This document shows, piece after piece, positions 1 to 12,700 of a DNA stretch of 64,000 nt. The notes beneath the pieces were generated by a model. The model was given only the letters and a program-made list of their open reading frames with translations, was not told where the DNA came from and searched no databases. The stretch comes from Dysidea avara (lineage: Eukaryota > Porifera > Demospongiae > Dictyoceratida > Dysideidae). The stretch is from contig NC_089281.1 in the NCBI RefSeq assembly GCF_963678975.1, positions 30,597,187 through 30,661,186 of the forward strand, given 5' to 3'. The translations under genes were made by a program, and so were the position numbers. Position 1 is the stretch's first letter, and each line of letters opens with the position of its first letter.

Positions 1-568
1 GCAGTATTTGTTTAAGCTGTTTGTTTATGGTTTGTGGCCACAAGCTTTACCTCAAGCCAAAACAGTGAGGTTTGAACACCAGCCTCCTTGTAATTGTCAG
101 CTATGAATGTGCAAAATGTATTTAAAACCATGTTATCCAGTGTTACCTTTGACTTGTGGGATGCATGAAGTTTCATTTAATAGCTTAAAGACTATTGCAC
201 TTGACTAGTACATTATTTTATGACATGGTTACATTACTTTTGGCATAACTACATCTTGAGTATTGAAAGCTTAAAGCTGGTTACCAGTACATTTTTATGT
301 TTTAGCAGGACAACATCTGTGTTGTACTGGCAGTTTGATAGTACACTCAAAAAATTAGCGGGAGCCCTGACGTTTATATACGGAGCTCTGTTGAAACATT
401 TTAATAGAACATACACTTGTTCTCAAAATACTCTAATTGAAAAGTCATTTCCAATTTTGGAAAAATGAGGGTACTAATAAATGAGGGTCGGATAGCTGAG
501 GGTCTACTGTACCCAAGGGTAATTGCAGCATGGTAAAACTCTTTTTACATGTACTTGTGGTAATAAGT
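1..568. other. AT-rich stretch, no gene recognised
   Basis: I see no domain, splice-consistent exon or structured repeat here. The open frame at 220-468 has AT-rich composition and no recognisable protein family, so I do not call it a gene. It could still hide an upstream exon of the HPS1 gene, whose 5' half must lie left of 8413. Confidence 0.4.
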
Positions 569-570
569 TA

Positions 571-680
571 TAGTTATATCCCGGTACGAGGGTGATATCA
601 TTGTTATTACACGAGTCCGAGGCGGAGCCGAGGATGAGTGTAATAACAATGATATCATCCGAGTATACGGGATATAACTA
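571..680. repeat. Long hairpin (inverted repeat)
   Basis: The arms at 571-612 and 638-680 are close to reverse complements of each other, around a GC-rich loop of about 25 bases. Both arms contain a GATATCATTGTTATTACAC-type block and a TATATCC/GGGATATA end. This looks like a compact foldback element or the end of a larger TIR element, because the next inverted repeat starts directly after it. Confidence 0.75.
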
Positions 681-683
681 TTT

Positions 684-1382
684 TATATCCCAGTGCGTGG
701 GAGTGCGCAGAAGTTTACGGATAGTAAATTAAGTTCCGGTTTGAGTTCCTGTCACTGTGCTCAAGATTTCGTCCGAATTGTGTGGAGATTCTACTTCGTA
801 TCTACAAGAGAGACCTTACATACTGCCTACAAACTGTAGTGAAGGACGGTGTTACGAAGCAGCGGTTCCAGGTACGATTCGCCTTCGTCAGAAATTGGTA
901 TGGTGGTGTCGCGTGGTGTGCAAGAGAAAAATAAAGACCAACAAGTGGCTACCATAGTCCGAGATAGAACGATGAAGCTAGAGGAAGTTAGTTCTTCACC
1001 ATAGTGATCATTGGGAGTGATTGCTGGAGCGAAAATTGTCACGGACTATTCTTGACATTTGTTAAACTATCGTATTGGTAACTTGTAGTGTTATTGTGTA
1101 AAGGATTAACAGTTTTCTTGTAAGATTTAGCTAGTTTTAAGTGCTGTATTGGTGTGTTTTGTATCAATATTTCCTTATTTGGCTCTTTGTTCCATTGGTA
1201 AACAATGCCATTCGTGGTTATTATGATGTCACGAAAGAGACTGAGTGGCTCCGCAACAGGGTGATAAGTTAGTTATCACTGGGTGATAACTAATATATCG
1301 TACAGTAGCAGCGCCGCTCTGTCTAGCTGTATGGTAGTTATAACCCAGTGCAGCGCTTTGATACTCCCACGCACTGGGATGT
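684..1382. mobile_element. Non-autonomous TIR element (MITE-like)
   Basis: The ends at 684-703 and 1363-1382 are inverted copies of TATATCCCAGTGCGTGGGAGT with one or two changes. The 0.7-kb interior has no transposase-like frame. No clear target duplication was found, because the neighbouring hairpin abuts the left end and a hAT target site begins at 1391. The superfamily is not determined. Confidence 0.6.
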
Positions 1383-1398
1383 AACCACATATATAGTA

Positions 1399-3975
1399 TA
1401 GAGTTGCGAACCGGTATTAAAAAACCGGTTATATACCGGTTACAGTGGAATTTAGCAGGTTATTATGTTCAAGAAATTACAACCGGTATTCAGTTGTAAT
1501 ATGCACATGCACATGCACATGCGCATGCGCATACATCAACTTCTGCTTTAATAATTATTGATACTGTTATAACCTACGAGTGACAAATGGATGATAGCGG
1601 AGATTCAGATGAAGAAAGACATAGTTCACCGCTCGATATAGTAACGCCAGACTCTCACAAAGCTCCCGTGTGGATGCATTTTGGATTTTGCAGAGATGAT
1701 TCGTCTGGGAGGATAATTATTGGAAGTAAAGCGGTCTGCAAGCTGTGTAAGAAGGAAGTAGCACGCTCGGGTGGGACTACTAATTTAATAAATCATTTGC
1801 GGATTCATCATCGTGCTGAATTTGAAGTACTCATGGAGGGCGATGAAGCAGGTAGTTCAGGACAGCAGAAGATTGACGCCTACTATCAGAAGCCAACTGT
1901 AAACCTATTGGTACCCGGTTCAAAACGAGCACAAGAATTAATTGGAGCAGTGGTAGAGTTTATCGTGCGTGATCTACGTCCAGTTCGTGTCGTTGATTGT
2001 TCAGGTTTCCTTCACCTCATGAAAGTCGCAGAACCCAGGTATGTAGTACCTTGTCGTCGTACGGTCACCAATTACATAGATAAACAGTACATAGCTCTAA
2101 GGAATACAGTAGAGCAAGAGCTTAAGGATGTTCAATACCTCGGACTAACTACTGACATGTGGACGTCCAGGGCAAACGATGGCTACATATCCCTTACGGC
2201 CCATTATATAACACCAACTTTTCAGATGGTGCATAGAAATCTGCAAAGTTGTCCCTTTCCTGGTAATCATACTGCAATCAATATTGCTGAGCTACTTGGG
2301 AAAATGGCAGATAATTGGTGTATAGACATAAGTTCCCAAGTTATAGCTGTGACAACAGACAATGCTAAAAACATAACCAATGCCATAACGGAAGAGCTAA
2401 TGCTCATAATGATCCCCTGTGCTGGTCATACACTTAACCTCTCAGTCCAGCGTGGACTAGCTGTGCCTGAGCTGTCAACTACCTTAGCAAGGTGTCGCAA
2501 AATTGTTGAATACTTTAACCGTTCACGTATTGATAATGAAGAATTAAAAGCTAAACAAAAGCAACTAGAAATTCCACAACATAATCTTATACAAGAAGTA
2601 ATAACTAGGTGGAACTCTACTTTTGATATGATATCACGATTATGTGAGCAGCAAGCAGCTATTGCTGCAGTACTTCATGTTAAACGTGACCTTCATCACC
2701 TAGAACTTTCACCTCGAGAATGGCATAACCTCGAGGATTTGATCAATTTGTTAGGACCATTCAAAAGCTCAACTGAAGTTCTTAGTGGACAAAAGTACCC
2801 TACCCTTTCCTGTTTGGCTGCTATCCTATCTGATTTAAACTGTAAACTTGTTGACCAGCCAGGTGAATCATCTGCCCTGAGGGCCATAAAATTGGCTATG
2901 AGGAGAGACTTCAATGAAAGGTATCAAAATGAGAATGTACAGGCTTTGATGAACAAAGTTGCATTTTTAGACCCTAGGTTTAAAAATTTTCCTCATTTGT
3001 CGACTATGCAATCTCTAACATTACTAGAGAAAGTGTTTCACTTACCGTACAAGAAGAAATGGTTCCGATTTTTGAGGAACTGTCAACTGACTCAGATGAT
3101 ATTGAGATTGTTGACAGTTGTTAAACTGAAACACCTCCTGCTAAAAAGAAAAAAAATTCATCCACTGAGAAAGTTGCTAGGGGACAACTTTGGGGGGCCT
3201 AGTAGCAGCACTACAAGTGACAACACCACTGAAGATAATGTTCAAGCATAGTTAGCAAGGTACAAAGCTGAACCCCAAGTTGCTTTGGAAGTTAATCCAC
3301 TTTCATGGTGGAAAGAGCACTGGTCAATATATCCCATTCTTATTAAACTTGCTAGAAAATATCTCTGCCTACCTTGCACATCAGTGCCCTCTGAAAGTCT
3401 GTTCAGCATCAGTGGTATTATTGTAAATGAAAGAAGAGCAGCACTTGATCCCTGTAATGTGGATAAACTTGTATTTTTGAACAGTAACTTGAAACCAATC
3501 CACCTTGCAGCCACATATGCCAGGAAGAAGAAACACTGTCAATGTGACGATTGTGTTGACCAGCTGCAGTGACTGCAAATCTACAGTAGATTCCAGTGTT
3601 TTGACACTTTATAGTTACTTTTCATTCTTGTAACAGTAATCACTTACTAGTAATCTATAGTATTGAAGTATTCTTCTTGTAACCAGTAGTGCACTAAGTG
3701 CAGGAGCAGTACACTGTACGTTTTTGACTGGCTCCAGTTTTTTTTGACTTGTAACTTAGTGTATTAGTGTCTCAGTTATTGTAACAATGTTAAAAATATT
3801 ATGACAATGTTAAAAATATTTCAAAGTGTATGTGAAAGGCATGCATGTACTGAGTTGGCTTCTCTGGCACCTCCCTAAAATTTAGCCCAAGGTGTACATC
3901 AAAGTGTGAAGAAGCCATAGTGGCAATAACCGGTCAATAACCGGTTTGTTTACAGTCTGCAGGTTCACAACACTA
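1399..3975 (+). mobile_element. hAT DNA transposon 1, complete ends, 8-bp TSD
   Basis: The element is bounded by imperfect terminal inverted repeats, TAGAGTTGCGAACC on the left and GGTTCACAACACTA on the right. An exact 8-bp target duplication ATATAGTA flanks it at 1391-1398 and 3976-3983. Subterminal ACCGGT motifs recur at both ends. An 8-bp TSD plus a BED-finger/hATC transposase defines the hAT superfamily. The element is 2.58 kb and carries one broken transposase gene. A short ATGCAC/ATGCGC microsatellite lies at about 1500-1533. Confidence 0.93.
1587..3572 (+). pseudogene. hAT transposase with BED finger, frame-broken
   Basis: This is the cut-and-paste transposase of hAT element 1. The N-terminus has a BED-type zinc finger (residues about 30-75, C-x2-C followed by H-x4-H). 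The RNase-H-like core shows LTTDMW (first Asp), VTTDNAKN (second Asp), the CAGHTLNL Cys-His motif and TRWNSTF. The hATC dimerisation domain with VPSESLFS, including the expected catalytic Glu, lies in a separate frame at 3285-3572. The first frame runs 1587-3251 (554 aa). A shift near 3020-3030 leads into non-conserved sequence, and other stops occur at about 3130-3250. The protein cannot be made in one piece from this copy unless an unseen intron removes 3030-3285. An intron is the alternative, but I see no convincing splice pair. Confidence 0.85.
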
Positions 3976-3983
3976 ATATAGTA

Positions 3984-5736
3984 AGTGGTGAACCTACTCA
4001 TGTTAATTGCACAAGGACAAAAGTACCATGTTCTGAAGCTCGTTTGTACTAGTGGAATGTGTTTGCAGGGACAATTATAATTATTCTGAAGTGGTCTGAC
4101 ACTGTCAGTCCATACCAAAAATTGATCTGACATCTTATCTTGATGGTCAGACATGATAGGGGAGGCACATATTCGCATGCCTTTTCTAGGGGGGTCTGGG
4201 GGCATGCCCCCCAGGAAAGTTTTGAAAATGAGTACTGATATTATTAATAACAAGTCAGTCATTTTCATACAGTCATACAGCTGGATCCAGCACACTATTC
4301 CTGTTCTCAAGTTCTATAATTGCAGGGTATTTGGCAAGTGAGATGCTTTCCTTAGCCACCATAATAGCAAATGTCAAACCTTTTCGCTTAATGCTACAGA
4401 TGAGCCACTTTTTCTTACCTGTTCATCCTTCAGTTTCGACATAGCAGCCTTGTGTGCATCTGGTACTTGTGGCATGGTCAATCACATTACTTAGGATGAG
4501 CCAGTAGGGGAGAAGTTCCTTTGCGAGTGTGTGTGTTGTGTAGTCCCTCTCAAGCTCACAGCATAGCCATGTCATTGTCTGGTGAGGTACTTCATTTCCC
4601 TCTTCCACTTGTCAGAAGTAGCCCTTGAGAGTCTTTCATTGAACTTGCAGATGATTCTGTTGCAGAGAAACTGTGCTTCCTACTTGCCATCTCATTATAA
4701 TGATAAGAGATTTACGCATTAGAGTACAAGAAAAAACAGAAAATGCCAGACACCTTTCTTTAAGGCTTCATAAAGAAGTGATTGATTGTTATTACAGTGG
4801 TTAAACAGCCTTCCCAAGTAGCCCAATGAATAAACTTAAGAGTTGATATGATGGTTTTGGCTAATAAAGTTAGGAAAGTCTGCCTACACAAGCCAAGACT
4901 AATGACCAGACAATGATGACCGATCAAATAGCTTAATGGGCTGCCAAACAGTTCAGTTAGCCTGACAAATGTTCCGTTATAATTGTCTCTGTGTTTGGTC
5001 TAAATCACTGTGCAGTAGTAGCCTAGTACCTTATGTAATAGTTATATCATAGCCATGAGAGGCTTGCCTGGTACCTATTTCCAAGCCTGAGAGCCACAGG
5101 ATGGCCCAAGGTCGTGAGCATATGTATCAGGCAAATCCCATGGTACAATTACTCTAATGTACAATGAAGCTATGTCACTTCAAAGGCAAATTTGAGGGTA
5201 GATATCTTATAAACCCTGGCTGGCCATGGTACATTTAAGGTAAACCATGGCTGGCTATGGCACATTTTAAACGTACCATGGCCTATAGATGTGGGAGCAG
5301 TACCGCCAATTTCCTTATATAAAACTCAGGCTGAAATCGATTGTGGGAATTTATTATTGGTTGCATGATGAAAGCCATACGTCCGATTTTGCATTCGACA
5401 GCATTCAGATGGAAGCAATTTGTCACCCTTGCCATCCTATGACGTTGGTTTAAGATGTGAACTAGTGCTATAGCATAAATTATTCACAAGCAGTTTGCCA
5501 CATGTTTGAATATGGACCATGCCCACTTTTCAAGTAACATGAGATAAACACTCAACAGCAAAGCTTACCCTATAAGTGTTTAGTAAATGTTGTAAATAGT
5601 CTGTAAAATGATGTAACGGCTTTAAAATACTTGTAAAATTGGTTAATTGAACTATTCCATGATACCCTTAGGACTTGGCCATTCATGTTAACAAACGTAG
5701 TAACAACGTTAGTTGCTGCTGTTCCATGATCGAATT
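3984..5736. other. Repeat-derived intergenic DNA
   Basis: No gene is recognised. At about 4180-4230 lies a G-rich block (GGGGGTCTGGGGGCATGCC) followed by AGGAAAGTTTTGAAAAT. The same block recurs at about 21165, 21325 and, reversed, near 23535, so it belongs to a dispersed repeat. A 61-codon frame on the minus strand at 4423-4608 resembles nothing I recognise. Confidence 0.5.
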
Positions 5737-6954
5737 TTACAAGGGATGCTCACCTGTAGGTCTTGTTGTTTCAGTGATTACAACTCTGATGTTTGTTGGG
5801 ACATTCTGTTGGTTAAAAAAGTCCTTAGGTATTTTATAGATTTGCACATAATGTTTGTCATTGTGCAATAGCTGATGGATATTGCTGACAATATCTGACC
5901 TCAAACCACCAACTATTTGACACCTAGTGGCCACTTGTGATTCCTGATTGTCAATAAAACAAATTTGACAAAGTTTTGGGGATTTACCTGTTGATGGAAC
6001 CATACTACCAATACGATGGTATACTTGACCTTGTATTCTAAAGAAGGAGTTAAAACCAGGCATAGTTACCTCATTACACCCACCCAAAGCTTGTTATTTG
6101 GAATGCAGAATTGTATTTTCGTATGTCTGTCAGAAAATGTTTACCATCACTATCTATACCTTCATACAGGTGCTCTAAGAGTGGCTATGGTCGAGGGAAT
6201 GGTTGCAGTTGGACATTACCTTTCAAGCAACAAAGGGATTCTGTTTCTACAGGAAATTTCAAAGCGCCACAATGTACACATTCTGTACTAAGTGTGCGTA
6301 CATCAGTAGTGCTAAAAATATTATGTGGCTGGTAATAAAGCCCTCTAAAGGTGGGGTGTATGCTTGCATGTACCTGTTGTCTTTGTGCGTTCTCTATCTG
6401 CTGCTTCCTTGCGGGGTTTTGTGGATCAGCCCTAGCCAGCTGGTGCTGTAGTTGATCATGTCGTCTTTCCTCCTGCCTTGTAGCTGGATCTTCATGTGCC
6501 AGGTGATGCACAGCTGCATATCTTTCTCATTCTTCTTGTCGTAATTCAGGATTCTGGTGCCGTTGACGGTGAGCAACTGCATCTCTCCTGTTGTTATTGT
6601 TGTCTTATTTCTGGGTTTTGGCGTGATTCACGATGGACAGCTGTATTTCTCTGTTGTTCTTCTTGTCGTAGTTCAGGTTTGTTCTGGTACCATTGACGGT
6701 GAGCAGCTGTATTTTTCTGTTGTTGCTGTTGTCTTACTTCAGGATTTTGGCAAGCTTCACAATGAGTAGCTGCATCTAGTTGTCTTGTAAGTCTTGACTG
6801 CTGCAGCTGGTATCTCTACTGAAATCCATCTGGTATCGAAGAAAAGCCTCTTTCTCTCTTCTTTTGTCTGTTATCTGGATCTTGTCTGTGTCTGCATTTG
6901 TCGTTTTGCTTGAGAAGCATGGAATGATGCAGAGGATCGCTTCAACTTTGGCAT
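5737..6954 (-). pseudogene. Helitron Rep/helicase N-terminal fragment
   Basis: This is the 5' part of the large Helitron replication-initiator/helicase protein. The start is the Met at 6954 (MPKLKRSSASFHASQAKRQ), a basic N-terminus typical of animal Helitrons. Next come degenerate RQNPE/RQEE-type repeats (about 6430-6800), then the Cys-rich block CVHCGALKF with the following CC of the Helitron_like_N domain (6185-6330). A second frame at 5737-6087 carries FRIQGQVYHRIGSMVP and the PKLCQICFID continuation of that domain, ending in TTRPTGEHPL. Several stops and at least one frame change interrupt it, and everything after this domain (the Rep and helicase parts) is missing. It is a decayed, 3'-truncated copy. 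Confidence 0.8.
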
Positions 6955-7143
6955 TTTCAAAATCTTAGCCTCACGTGTGTAAAATTTGCTGATGTTAGTC
7001 ATGTGCATAAAAGTGTGTACTAAAAACCTCTCATAAGTGGAAAAAAAGTGGCTGGTGTGAGCAAGATTAGAACCCAGGACCACTGGTTTATCAGTCGCTT
7101 GCACAAATGACTGAGTTGTTAGGTTGCGGTTCACAATGGAATT

Positions 7144-7705
7144 TAGGGTGAGTTTTCCTCTATACCAATGCCTTCAATACTGTATAGAAAACAAACAAGC
7201 ACGTAGCGATTTGTAACAACAAACTTGGAGTTGCCAGATGATGAGCGCTTAATTTCGTTAAAGTCCCGTGCTGATATTTGCTTTGGTTGTCGAGTTAGTG
7301 GCATTTATACGAAGCAGACAGACGGATAGACAGACAGCTTTTCATCTTTATTGTATATAGATATTACATGTATAGCAGTTTAGAAGCAGTAGGTTGGAAC
7401 CTCTACAAATTTGGCGGTATGGGGCCTAACACTCTGTGTCATCATACAGTGTGATAGTAGCTGTATAGTAGGGACCACAAAGGAGTAGGTGTGGCCCACA
7501 AAATAATATCACCCAAAAACAGCCTCAATTTCCCCTGACGATGATGAGGCAGTATTGGTTAGGTAAAACTAACGAACCATAATGGATACTTCACTTTTCA
7601 GACGATAATTGGGGCATGCGTTGCCATTTCAGATGTGGTATACGTCGGTTCACCAGTCATAATAATTGTTTACAAAACAAGTTAACAAACAATTACACAG
7701 AATAA
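7144..7705. other. Non-coding, no feature recognised
   Basis: AT-rich sequence without recognisable protein similarity. It contains a short AGACAGACGGATAGACAGACAG microsatellite-like tract near 7315-7340. The flank 7650-7700 is rich in TTGTTTAC/GTTAACAA inverted motifs. Confidence 0.4.
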
Positions 7706-7963
7706 TTTGGAATTTTTAACTAGAGTAGGGACCATAGCACATCGATAAAAAGTACTGGAACAAGTACGATATTAAATCACAGTAAAACAATAAGAAGTGT
7801 TATATCCCTACTGTGCATTTCCATTATGGTATCATGAGCACAGTAGGGATATAACACTTCTTATTGTTTTACTGTGATTTAATATCGTACACTACTCCAA
7901 CAACTTGTTTCAGTACTTTTTATCGATGTGCTATGGTCCCTACTCTAGTTGAAAATTCCAAAT
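7706..7963. mobile_element. Near-perfect palindromic MITE
   Basis: The two arms, each about 115-120 bases, are almost exact reverse complements. The left arm starts TTTGGAATTTTTAACTAGAG at 7706 and the right arm ends with the complementary sequence at 7963. The loop is about 20 bases around 7822-7842. Only small indels, near 7760 and 7880-7900, separate the arms. There is no coding sequence. The transcript would fold into a very long hairpin. The superfamily is not determined, since the flanks show no convincing target duplication. Confidence 0.8.
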
Positions 7964-8412
7964 TTTTGTACTTGTTCAATATAAGGAGCCATATCACATC
8001 TTTGAACTGGATGTGCATCCAAACCATTTGCTAAGGCAATATGGAAGTTAAACCTCAATTGGTCTGTTTGAACACCCACGCTAAAGTGATATATATCATA
8101 GACAATTTTTTTCTGGTGGATGAATAACAAACTAGTTTGTCAGATAGTAGCAGTTTTTCCATAATATCATATAACAATGGTTTTATAAGGCACGTGGATG
8201 TAATTTATGTAAAATTAGTTTCAAGCTCATTCTTGTAGAATCTTAGGTAACATTTATTTCCTAACTATTTTTAGTTGTGTAGTCATATGGATAAAGATTT
8301 GGTAGTTTAGCAATTGTTTGCAGCCATTGGAATTGCCACTAGAATGGTTTATGCATTTTAAGAGTTGAAGACTGTTACATACCATTGAATGTCATGTGTA
8401 CTGTCACTGTAG

Positions 8413-9766
8413 GGTCACTACTATAGCTAGTAACCTGGTGGCTCAGATCCACCAGTTGTTTAAAGCACTCTTCTTCATTCCTAAAGTGAGTCAATGTTGC
8501 CTAGTAATAATTATATGAATACTGTTGCAGCCACAAGAGTATGATACTAAACAAGTGGTGAACAGGCTCATCTCAATATGGTACCCACTATGCCGAGATT
8601 ATGGTGACTTTCTCTCTATCAAGTCAGACACTAATATTCCTATCATTAGGTATGTTTGTATGTAAAGTATTTCTTGTGCAGTTGAGAAAGGGTTGCTATA
8701 TATGTGCTAGGAGTTTTAGAAGCTCATTTGAAATTTGCAGTTATATTGTACTGCCCACGCGCAACGTCGCGAATGCTTGAATGCATGCGATTGCGTGTGA
8801 TAAAAACTTGCTAAAAAGGGGTGTGACAGCTGTTTCACTTGTGAGTCTTCATCTGTCATTCCAGGGACGAAAACAAGTGAGTGAAATGGCTGCCACACCT
8901 CATTTTTGGTGATTTGTGCAGTCGCGTGCATTTGAACACTCGCGACGTTGCGTGCAGGTGTGTACCATTAAGTTTCAGCATTACTAAGTTCAGAGTGTTA
9001 CAAGTGCAGACATTCATGGGCTGTATTTGCAATCCTCATGTCTCTAACTTGGGTGTCATCCTGACTTGGGTGTTACCCTTGACCAGCCTGATATTGTAGT
9101 ATATTGGGATCAATCTTGATATATTAGGATCAGTCCTGATATTCTTGAAATCAATCCATCAATCCTGATATTGGGACCAAATTGTGATTTAATCATGATA
9201 TTGGGATCTATCTTGCTATTGGAATCAATTATGATATCAAGATCAATCCTGAAATTGATATCATTCCTAATATTGGGATCAATCCTGATATTGGAGTCTT
9301 TGAATCAATCCTGATGTTGGTCTTGATGTTACGATCAATCCGGATATTGAAATCAATCTTAATATTGTGATCAATGTATAATGATCAATTGCTATAATAG
9401 AACAGTCCTTAGTCAGTTCTGTTGTTGAGGTCATTGGTCACTGTCACCTTAATTATTTTGCTGTAGTTACTCCAACAGATATCCAGGGCTGGTTCACTTC
9501 ATTATGGTGGATCGTACTCACAATGAAATCATTGCCCCTACTGTCAGCAAACAAGGAGACACAGTGAGCTTACATTGATTACTAAACCATCTGTAATCTG
9601 ACCTCTTTAGCCTCTTGAATATGTCAATACTGTCTCAAATGAATTAAATATTTCTCCAGGAACTTTTCTACACCAAAAGGTTTGTGGCTGTTTGAGTGTG
9701 TGTGTGTGGGTGCGTGCGTGCGTGTGTGCGTGCGTGCGTGTGTGCGTGTGTGCGTGCGTGTGCATG

Positions 9767-9797
<31 letters not shown>

Positions 9798-12700
9798 TGT
9801 GGTGTGTGTGTGTGTTACAGGTTTTCGTTTTAGTTTAGTTTTAGTACCAGTAGGAAAAAACATTTTAGTTTTAGTTTAGTTTTAGTAAACTTATAATAAA
9901 AACTTTTAGTTTTAGTTTAGTAAACTACTAGTGTAAATGTAATTTAGTTTGGTTTATGTTTAGTAAATAAAGGAAATTGAGTTTTAGTTTTTAGTAAAAT
10001 TCATTTAAAGCTTTTAGTTTTAGTTTAGTATAGTACACTAAAAGTAATTTATGCTCATTAAAATAGGCTTTAGTTTTAGTTTAAGTAAACTAAAACAATA
10101 CTATTATTTTAGTATCAGCTATTACTTCACTGCACTGTTACATAACTAGCTTAAAGAGTCTAAGAAACTGGTAAACAATTAAGCTACCTGTTTAAATGTA
10201 CTAAACCAGACTTTCACATTTTCGTGATTGTGTAATCAAATTACTGATACACGAGTATGATATTGGTATCGCGATACAGTCAGAGTATTGTGATATTTCG
10301 ATATGGATCACACATCAAATAAGAAGCAGCTACATATATGCACTTTATCAATGTGTAAAGTTCTCAAAAATGGACTCATATATATTCTCTTTAAATTCAA
10401 GACTCTGACATTTGTTCCCTAAGTCCCCTGCTCATAAAGTGTCAATTTTAGTCTAGAGTTGGGTAATTACTAAAATAACTAAAATAATTATTTTACAGTA
10501 CTGTTGCTTCAAATTTATGAGTTATTATGTATCTAATCCAAAACAGCCAAGCTGTGAAAAAAGAGTGCGGCTCCCAAAAAGCCTTGGTGAAAAAAGATGT
10601 GAAATCCAGTTGGCAGCCAAGAAATGGCTGTGATGTGGTAGGTAGGTAAAAGGCAAAAATATTAATAACAATAGTTCAGGTGAATATGTGTAGTGTTGCA
10701 CCGATAATCGGTTGAATTATTGGTAACAGCCAATATTAGCTAGTATTACAAATATTGATATTGGTTACGAAGTGAAAATATTTTGCTGATTAACCGAAAC
10801 CCACAATCAATCATTACTGATGGGAATGAACAGGTGAACGGTGAATGTAGCCATAAGTGGTACAACATTTATTTGCTGTAACTGTTTTATAACTGTTTAG
10901 GCTTGTTTCTTTGTGAAGCATACAGGGTGATTTGTAGCTGAACTCTCTACAGGGTGTATATAGCTGAACTCTTCTGGCTGGGTGACCTGTTTGTAGCTAA
11001 ACGCTTTACAGGTGACTTGTGTCTAGCTGATCTCTGTACAGGGTAGCTTGTTTGTAGTCCACAGGGTGATTTGTTTGTAGCTGAGCTCTCTACAGGGTGA
11101 TTTGTTTGTAGCTGAACACTTTTACTGGGTCAGCTGAACTCTCTACTGGGTGACCTGATTTTAGCTGAACTCTCTACAGTTGACTTGTTTGTAGCTGATC
11201 TCTCTACAGGGAGACTTGTTTGTAACTGAATCCTCTAGAGAGCGTGACTTATTTGTAGCTGAATATTCTACTGGTTATATGTAGTTGAATTCTTTACAAG
11301 GTGACTGTTTGTAGCTGAAATCTCCACAGGGTTGAATTGTTTGTAGCTGAACACTCCTCTACTGGGTGATTTGTTTGCGATGAACTCTCTACCGGGTGAC
11401 TTGTTTGTTACTAAATTCTCTACAGGGTGACTTGTTGCAAAGCTGAACTCTCTACGTAGTGACTTGTTATGCAGCTGAACACTTTAATAGAATAATTTAC
11501 CTGAATGCTGTAATAGGGTGACTACTGTGCTATTAGAGGTATCTTAATCGCGCACTTGCTACACATAGTTTGATTTTGTAACTCACTCCGATTCTTCTGT
11601 ACTATTGCAAAGATTTTCTATGATGATTATTCCATCTACATACTGGTTTTTAGCTCACTGTTCTTAGTAATTTGTCCCCATGGTAGGCATGAAAACTAAT
11701 AGATTTTTATTCGCGAAACTTGATCGTGTAATTGTGACACAGGTTGGGTTTTGTGTCATATCTCCATGGTCTTTATCTTGATTCCCTTCAAACCATTAAA
11801 AGATACTTCTATGATGGTTACTCCATCTACATAGCAATTTTCAACTCATTCCTTCAAGAGGTACTTCCAAAGTTTGATCGTATTTTAATGCAAATAATTG
11901 GTCATAACTCACAGGTTGCTTATCAGATTCTCACCAGACTCTGTACTAAGATCTGCTTTAATGAAACCTTTTTTCAGCTTGATCACATTATGCATTTGTG
12001 TTTTATGGCAGATTTTGCAAAGTGTGTGAAAAGAAGTAGAAGGGGGAAAAAAACTGAAACTTTGGCCACTCTTATCTCAAAAATGTCTGGGGCGATCTGT
12101 ATGTAGACTCTTGTACCTGGTGGGCACTTCTGTAGCAAATTTGGTTCCAATTGGATAAGAGATCACAGAGCTACATATGCATGAAAATCACGTTTTCTTT
12201 CTTCCTGTCAATATACTCACGGTGTGGAGTGCTGACTTCTTAGTCTGCACAACACTACTGTGTGTCTTGATATTACTCAGAAGGTAGTAATCAACAATAC
12301 TGTGGTATACTGCATTAAAGTGTTACATGTTTTGGTAAGAACAGCCTCAAACTCCTAGACTACAGCTGCACTTTGCAGCACCAGGGTCATGAACACTATC
12401 CTGAAAATGAAGCAGTTTTACAATCCTTCTCAGCCTGTTTAGGCATTAGTTGTGAGGATAGTACATTCTAAAATGAATTATTTTAAGATAAAATGAATTA
12501 TTTTTAAGAGTGCTTGTTTTGTCGTCGTGTGAAATGTCAGCGCACTAGTTTGTTGAGTTAAACTTTAACCAAAACAGTTTGCATTGCTGATGCTGATATA
12601 CAGGTTTGGAATATGGTATTGAGGTCACAAAGATATTTCATGCTTGGCTATACCAGTCAGACATGGCTAGATGAATATTTCTTCTACTCTTACTACCTTT

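Noticed and set aside
4423..4608. Minus-strand frame as an exon of an unknown gene
   Set aside because: No family resemblance and no convincing splice sites. I kept it as non-coding, though a database search could change this.
9624..9879. Open frames on both strands across the TG microsatellite
   Set aside because: They translate a simple repeat (Val-Cys or Thr-His runs) and have no non-repetitive coding signal.
10695..10800. A further hAT-like end (TAGTGTTGCACCGATAATCGG)
   Set aside because: No matching opposite end or target duplication was found, so it may be a solitary relic and is not listed as an element.
11744..12106. 120-codon frame as a possible gene
   Set aside because: No recognisable domain; it overlaps an imperfectly duplicated intronic repeat and has no conserved neighbour or splice context.
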